Shown: positions 59,782-64,000 of the stretch, piece after piece
Position numbering within the stretch: the first letter of the stretch is position 1
Layout: each line of letters begins with the position of its first letter
NCBI RefSeq assembly: GCF_019956415.1
Contig: NZ_JAHBDK010000035.1
Span: 1 to 64,000, forward strand
Direction of reading: 5' to 3'
DNA from: Pseudomonas sp. GL-B-19
GTDB lineage: Bacteria > Pseudomonadota > Gammaproteobacteria > Pseudomonadales > Pseudomonadaceae
Length of the DNA: 64,000 bases
Position numbers and translations under genes: made by a program
Notes under the pieces: model-generated
The model's database searches: none
Seen by the model: the letters and a program-made list of their open reading frames with translations, nothing else
Told to the model about the DNA's origin: nothing

Positions 59782-61770
59782 ATGACGTCCGGAATCTTTA
59801 TCCCTGAGCTTGGCCACTTGGCCATGATTCTGGCGCTGTGTTTCGCGCTGGTTCAGGCCGTGGTGCCGTTGCTCGGTGCCTGGCGCGGTGACCGTTTGTG
59901 GATGGGCCTCGCGCAGCCGGCCGCCTGGGGTCAGTTCACTTTTCTGGTGTTCGCCTTCGGTTGCCTGACCTACGCGTTCATGACCGACGACTTCTCGGTC
60001 GCTTACGTCGCCAGCAACTCCAACAGTGCCTTGCCGTGGTACTACAAATTCAGTGCAGTGTGGGGCGCGCACGAAGGCTCGTTGCTGCTGTGGGCATTGA
60101 TTCTGGGTGGCTGGACCTTCGCGGTGTCGGTGTTCTCCCGACAGTTGCCGCAAGTCATGCTGGCGCGGGTACTGGCCGTGATGGGCATGATCAGCACCGG
60201 ATTCCTGCTGTTCCTGATCCTCACCTCCAACCCGTTCAAGCGCATCCTGCCGCAAATGCCCAGCGATGGCGCCGACCTCAATCCGTTGCTGCAAGACATC
60301 GGCCTGATCGTTCACCCGCCGATGCTGTACATGGGGTACGTCGGTTTCTCGGTAGCCTTCGCCTTCGCCATCGCGGCGCTGATGGGCGGTCGCCTTGATG
60401 CCGCGTGGGCTCGCTGGTCGCGTCCGTGGACTATCGTCGCCTGGGCGTTCCTCGGCATCGGCATCACCCTCGGTTCGTGGTGGGCGTACTACGAACTCGG
60501 CTGGGGCGGCTGGTGGTTCTGGGACCCAGTTGAAAACGCTTCCTTCATGCCTTGGCTGGTGGGCACCGCGCTGATTCACTCGTTGGCGGTCACGGAAAAA
60601 CGTGGCGTGTTCAAGAGCTGGACCGTGTTGCTGGCCATTGCTGCGTTCTCGTTGAGTTTGCTCGGCACGTTCCTCGTGCGTTCCGGCGTGCTGACCTCGG
60701 TTCACGCGTTTGCGTCCGATCCTGAACGCGGTGTGTTCATCCTGATCTTCCTGCTGTTTGTGGTCGGTGGTTCGCTGACGCTGTTCGCCCTGCGTGCACC
60801 CGTGGTCAAGAGCCAGGTGGGCTTTAACCTCTGGTCTCGGGAAACCCTGCTGCTGGGGAACAACCTGGTGCTGGTGGTGGCGGCTTCGATGATCCTGCTC
60901 GGCACCTTGTACCCGCTGATTCTGGATGCGATGACCGGCGCCAAGCTGTCGGTCGGCCCACCGTACTTCAACGCGCTGTTCATTCCGTTGATGGCGTTGC
61001 TGATGGTGGTGATGGCGGTCGGCATGCTGGTGCGCTGGAGGGACACCCCGGTGAAGTGGCTGATGAGCATGCTCACCCCGGTGTTGCTGGGCAGTGCTGC
61101 ACTGGCTGTAATTGCCGGCGTCGCTTACGGCGATTTCAACTGGGCAGTCATCGCGACCTTCATGCTCGCGGCCTGGGTGTTGTTGGCCGGAGCGCGTGAC
61201 ATTGTCGACAAGACTCGCCACAAAGGCCTGATCAAAGGCCTGCCGACCCTGACCCGCAGCTATTGGGGCATGCAGGTCGCTCACCTCGGCATCGCCGTGT
61301 GCGCTCTCGGCGTCGTGCTGTCGAGCCAGAACAGTGCCGAGCGTGACCTGCGCCTGGCGCCGGGCGAGTCCATGGATCTGGGCGGTTATCAGTTTGTATT
61401 CGAAGGCGCCAAGCACTTCGAAGGCCCGAACTTCACCTCCGACAAGGGCACCGTTCGGGTGATCCGCGACGGCAAGGAAGTCAGCGTGTTGCACCCGGAA
61501 AAACGCCTCTACACCGTGCAGAACTCGGTGATGACCGAAGCCGGGATCGACGCCGGTTTCACCCGTGACCTTTACGTCGCCCTCGGCGAACCGCTGGGCG
61601 ATGGCGCCTGGGCCGTGCGCGTTCACGTCAAACCGTTCGTGCGCTGGATCTGGTTCGGCGGCCTGCTGACCGGCTTCGGCGGATTGCTGGCGGCGCTGGA
61701 TCGGCGTTATCGGGTCAAAGTGAAAAGCCGCGTGCGTGAAGCACTGGGCATGACGGGAGCCGCTGCATGA
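59782..61770 (+). CDS. ccmF: Cytochrome c haem lyase subunit CcmF
   Basis: A 662-residue membrane protein with about 14-15 transmembrane segments and the tryptophan-rich haem motif WGGWWFWDPVENASFMPWL. With CcmH and CcmI it attaches haem to apocytochrome c. ATG 59782 is preferred over a TTG one codon earlier; GAGGG lies upstream. It overlaps ccmG. Confidence 0.96.
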   Translation: MTSGIFIPELGHLAMILALCFALVQAVVPLLGAWRGDRLWMGLAQPAAWGQFTFLVFAFGCLTYAFMTDDFSVAYVASNSNSALPWYYKFSAVWGAHEGSLLLWALILGGWTFAVSVFSRQLPQVMLARVLAVMGMISTGFLLFLILTSNPFKRILPQMPSDGADLNPLLQDIGLIVHPPMLYMGYVGFSVAFAFAIAALMGGRLDAAWARWSRPWTIVAWAFLGIGITLGSWWAYYELGWGGWWFWDPVENASFMPWLVGTALIHSLAVTEKRGVFKSWTVLLAIAAFSLSLLGTFLVRSGVLTSVHAFASDPERGVFILIFLLFVVGGSLTLFALRAPVVKSQVGFNLWSRETLLLGNNLVLVVAASMILLGTLYPLILDAMTGAKLSVGPPYFNALFIPLMALLMVVMAVGMLVRWRDTPVKWLMSMLTPVLLGSAALAVIAGVAYGDFNWAVIATFMLAAWVLLAGARDIVDKTRHKGLIKGLPTLTRSYWGMQVAHLGIAVCALGVVLSSQNSAERDLRLAPGESMDLGGYQFVFEGAKHFEGPNFTSDKGTVRVIRDGKEVSVLHPEKRLYTVQNSVMTEAGIDAGFTRDLYVALGEPLGDGAWAVRVHVKPFVRWIWFGGLLTGFGGLLAALDRRYRVKVKSRVREALGMTGAAA

Positions 61771-62303
61771 GACGTTGGTTGATGCTGTTGCCACTGGTGA
61801 TTTTTCTGGTGGTGGCTGTTTTTCTGTATCGCGGGCTCTATCTGGACCCGGCCGAGTTGCCTTCGGCGATGATCAACAAGCCGTTCCCGGAGTTTTCCCT
61901 GCCGAACGTGCAAGGTGACAAGACACTGACCAAGGCCGACATTCTGGGTAAACCAGCGCTGGTCAATGTTTGGGGCACCTGGTGCATTTCCTGCCGGGTC
62001 GAGCACCCGGTACTTAACAAGCTGGCCCAGCAGGGCGTGGTGATTTACGGCATTAACTACAAGGACGTCAACGCTGATGCCTTGAAGTGGCTGGTGGAGT
62101 TCCACAATCCGTATCAACTGGACATCCGTGACGACGCTGGCACCCTGGGCTTGAACCTCGGTGTCTACGGCGCGCCGGAAACCTTTTTCATCGATGCCAA
62201 GGGCATCATCCGCGACAAGTTTGTCGGCGTGATCGACGAGCAGGTCTGGCGCGAAAAACTGGCCGCCAAGTATCAGGCACTGGTCGATGAGGCCAAGCCA
62301 TGA
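61767..62303 (+). CDS. ccmG: Thiol-disulfide oxidoreductase CcmG (DsbE)
   Basis: A 178-residue thioredoxin-fold protein anchored by an N-terminal segment (about 5-22). The active site WCISC in GTWCISCRVEHP is typical of CcmG. It keeps the CXXCH cysteines of apocytochrome c reduced. The start overlaps ccmF and the stop overlaps ccmH by four bases each. Confidence 0.96.
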   Translation: MRRWLMLLPLVIFLVVAVFLYRGLYLDPAELPSAMINKPFPEFSLPNVQGDKTLTKADILGKPALVNVWGTWCISCRVEHPVLNKLAQQGVVIYGINYKDVNADALKWLVEFHNPYQLDIRDDAGTLGLNLGVYGAPETFFIDAKGIIRDKFVGVIDEQVWREKLAAKYQALVDEAKP

Positions 62304-62773
62304 AACGCTGGATAGCTGCTGTGGTATTGGGCTTGAGCATGGCCGGCGTGGTGCACGCCGCCATCGACACCTACGAGTTCGCCAAAGAAGGTGATCGCGA
62401 GCGTTTTCGCGAGCTGACCAAAGAACTGCGTTGCCCCAAGTGCCAGAATCAGGACATCGCCGACTCCAATGCGCCGATCGCCGCCGACCTGCGCAAAGAG
62501 ATCTTCCGCATGCTCGGCGAGGGCAAGGACAATCAGCAGATCATCGACTTCATGGTCGACCGCTACGGTGATTTCGTCCGTTACAAACCCGCACTCAACG
62601 CCAAGACGGCACTGCTCTGGTTCGGCCCGGCCGGCCTGTTGCTGGGCGGTTTTGTGATCATCGCCGTGATCGTCCGCCGTCGTCGCGTACAACGCGCTGA
62701 AACCCCGGACGCGCTTTCTGCCGAGGAGCGTGAGCGCCTCGACCACCTGTTGGATAAAACCAAGAATGATTGA
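62300..62773 (+). CDS. ccmH: Cytochrome c maturation protein CcmH (CcmL-type)
   Basis: A 157-residue protein with a signal peptide (about 1-20), the redox motif LRCPKCQNQDIADSNAPIA, and one membrane segment at about 105-125. It resolves mixed disulfides with apocytochrome c and CcmG. The TPR part found in E. coli CcmH is the separate ccmI gene here, the usual split in pseudomonads. It overlaps ccmI by eight bases. Confidence 0.96.
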   Translation: MKRWIAAVVLGLSMAGVVHAAIDTYEFAKEGDRERFRELTKELRCPKCQNQDIADSNAPIAADLRKEIFRMLGEGKDNQQIIDFMVDRYGDFVRYKPALNAKTALLWFGPAGLLLGGFVIIAVIVRRRRVQRAETPDALSAEERERLDHLLDKTKND

Positions 62774-63968
62774 TTTCTGGCTTGCTGCAGGTCTGCTACT
62801 TCTGGTTGCCCTGAGTTTTCTGTTGATCCCGGTTCTGCGTGGTCGTCGCGCGCAACTTGAAGAGGATCGTACTGCCCTGAACGTCGCGCTGTATCAAGAG
62901 CGCGTGGCTGAGTTGCAGACTCAGCAGGAAGAGGGCGTGCTCGATGCTGCGCAAATGGACACCGGCCGCGCCGAAGCGGCCCGTGAGCTGCTCGCCGACA
63001 CCGAAGGCGTTGCAGCGCCGCGAGTGACTCGCCTGGGCAAGCCGTTGCCGTTGCTGGCGGCGGTGCTGGTTCCGGTGCTCGGCCTTGGCTTGTACCTGCA
63101 TTTCGGCGCCAGCGATAAAGTCGAACTGACCCGCGAATTCGCCCAGGCGCCGCAGTCGATGGAAGAGATGACCCGTCGCCTGGAGCGCGCCGTCGCCGCT
63201 CAGCCGGACTCGGCTGAAGGCCTGTATTTCCTCGGTCGCACGTACATGGCTCAGGACCGTCCTGGCGATGCGGCGAAGATCTTCGAACGCACGGTGAACC
63301 TGGCCGGTCGTCAACCGGAACTGCTTGGCCAATGGGCTCAGGCCCAATACTTCGCCGATGGAAAAAAGTGGTCGGACAAGATTCAGGCGCTGACTGATGA
63401 AGCGCTGAAAGCCGATCCGAAAGAAGTCACCAGTCTGGGCCTGCTCGGCATCGTGGCGTTTGAAAGCCAGCGTTATCAGGACGCCATCGACTATTGGAAT
63501 CGCCTGCTGGAGCAACTGCCGCCCGAGGACAACTCCCGTGCCGCACTGCAAGGCGGTATCGCCAAGGCCACCGAGAAACTTGTAGCCAGCGGTGGCAAGG
63601 TTGCTCAGGCACCCGTGGCCAAACCTGCAGCGTTACTGAAAGTCACCGTAGACCTGGCGCCAGCGCTCAAAGCCAAGGTCCAGCCGGGCGACAGCGTATT
63701 CATCTTCGCCCGCGCCACCTCAGGCCCACCTGCGCCGCTGGCGGCCAAACGCCTGACCGTGGCCGACTTGCCGGTGACCGTCGAACTGGGAGATGCCGAC
63801 GCAATGATGCCGCAGTTGAAACTGTCCAACTTCCCTGAAGTCCAACTGGTTGCGCGCGTCTCCCGTGCCGGCCAACCGACTGCCGGAGAGTGGGTCGGTC
63901 GCAGCCAGCCTCTGGCCAGCAGCACCACCGCGCCGCAGACACTGACTATCGACAGCCCGGATAAATAA
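62766..63968 (+). CDS. ccmI: Cytochrome c maturation TPR protein CcmI
   Basis: A 400-residue apocytochrome c chaperone. Two membrane segments lie near 2-20 and 95-113, the periplasmic TPR region spans about 125-275 (PDSAEGLYFLGRTYMAQDRP), and a beta-rich C-terminal domain follows (about 290-395). It binds the apocytochrome C terminus and hands it to CcmF-CcmH. ATG 62766 overlaps the ccmH end. Confidence 0.95.
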   Translation: MIDFWLAAGLLLLVALSFLLIPVLRGRRAQLEEDRTALNVALYQERVAELQTQQEEGVLDAAQMDTGRAEAARELLADTEGVAAPRVTRLGKPLPLLAAVLVPVLGLGLYLHFGASDKVELTREFAQAPQSMEEMTRRLERAVAAQPDSAEGLYFLGRTYMAQDRPGDAAKIFERTVNLAGRQPELLGQWAQAQYFADGKKWSDKIQALTDEALKADPKEVTSLGLLGIVAFESQRYQDAIDYWNRLLEQLPPEDNSRAALQGGIAKATEKLVASGGKVAQAPVAKPAALLKVTVDLAPALKAKVQPGDSVFIFARATSGPPAPLAAKRLTVADLPVTVELGDADAMMPQLKLSNFPEVQLVARVSRAGQPTAGEWVGRSQPLASSTTAPQTLTIDSPDK

Positions 63969-63982
63969 CAGGAAAACACCAC

Positions 63983-64000
63983 ATGACCGCTATTGCTCGT
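63983..64000 (+). CDS. Start of a further gene, cut by the window end
   Basis: ATG 63983 with AGGAAAA upstream opens six codons (MTAIAR) before the window ends. It lies 14 nt after the ccmI stop and is probably in the same operon. The product cannot be named. Confidence 0.5.

Noticed and set aside
59215..61794. An 859-codon minus-strand frame opposite ccmD-ccmE-ccmF
   Set aside because: Antisense artefact of high third-position GC; the sense strand holds canonical ccm genes with all motifs.
1..64000. CRISPR arrays, tRNA or rRNA genes, prophage genes
   Set aside because: No regularly spaced repeats, no cloverleaf-like gene ends and no phage proteins were seen on either strand.

Overview
The window comes from a Pseudomonas chromosome, most likely of the P. 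fluorescens group. Evidence: high-GC coding sequence with NNC/NNG codon preference; a single polar-flagellum cluster with the Pseudomonas-type regulators FleQ, FleSR, FleN and FliA; the Pseudomonas phh operon with its regulator PhhR; the second stator pair MotC/MotD; and the short REP-like palindromes (GTAGGAGC and CTGTAGCAGCTGCC types) common in fluorescent pseudomonads. No insertion sequence, phage, tRNA, rRNA or CRISPR array was seen.

Layout. (1) 1-4.4 kb: phenylalanine catabolism, phhA-phhB-phhC on the minus strand, divergent from phhR. (2) 4.7-13.2 kb: flgFGHIJKL, the distal rod, rings and hook-filament junction; flgBCDE are not upstream here. (3) 13.2-15 kb: a 700-bp stretch with no convincing gene, then one ketoacyl-ACP synthase III-like gene where many relatives carry a flagellin glycosylation island. 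(4) 15.1-18.8 kb: fliC, flaG, fliD, fliS, fliT (filament, cap, export chaperones). (5) 19-23.2 kb: regulators fleQ, fleS, fleR. (6) 23.4-31.6 kb: fliEFGHIJ followed by the hsbA-hsbR-hptB switch. (7) 31.7-38.6 kb: fliK, fliLMNOPQR, flhB. (8) 38.9-39.5 kb: an unrecognised gene. (9) 39.7-44.8 kb: flhA, flhF, fleN, fliA. (10) 45-54 kb: cheY, cheZ, cheA, cheB, motC, motD, parC, parP, cheW and a DUF2802 gene. (11) 54.1-56.8 kb: a small membrane-protein gene between two palindromes, then flhX and a second FliK-like gene on the minus strand. (12) 57-64 kb: cytochrome c maturation genes ccmABCDEFGHI and the first codons of one more gene.

How the parts work together. The flagellar genes follow the Pseudomonas hierarchy. 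Six sigma-54 type promoters with invariant GG-N10-GC lie before flgF, fleS, fliE, fliK, fliL and flhA, as expected for FleQ/FleR control. Two FliA (sigma-28) promoters, TAAA-N15-GCCGATAA-like, lie before fliC and fliS. FlhF and FleN set flagellar place and number. ParC and ParP are predicted to hold the chemosensory array at the pole; CheA carries four copies of a short motif in its linker that could be the contact site for this.

Most of the window is ordinary core genome. The observations most worth a second look are the unrecognised gene between flhB and flhA with palindromes in its upstream region; a diverged second copy of the flhX 3' end at about 54.12-54.19 kb, which marks an insertion or duplication around the small membrane-protein gene; the four-fold repeat in CheA; the reduced flgL-fliC interval; the altered GAFTGA loop of PhhR; and hairpins in the parP-cheW and ccmB-ccmC gaps. 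I did not find a convincing wholly new multi-gene system.
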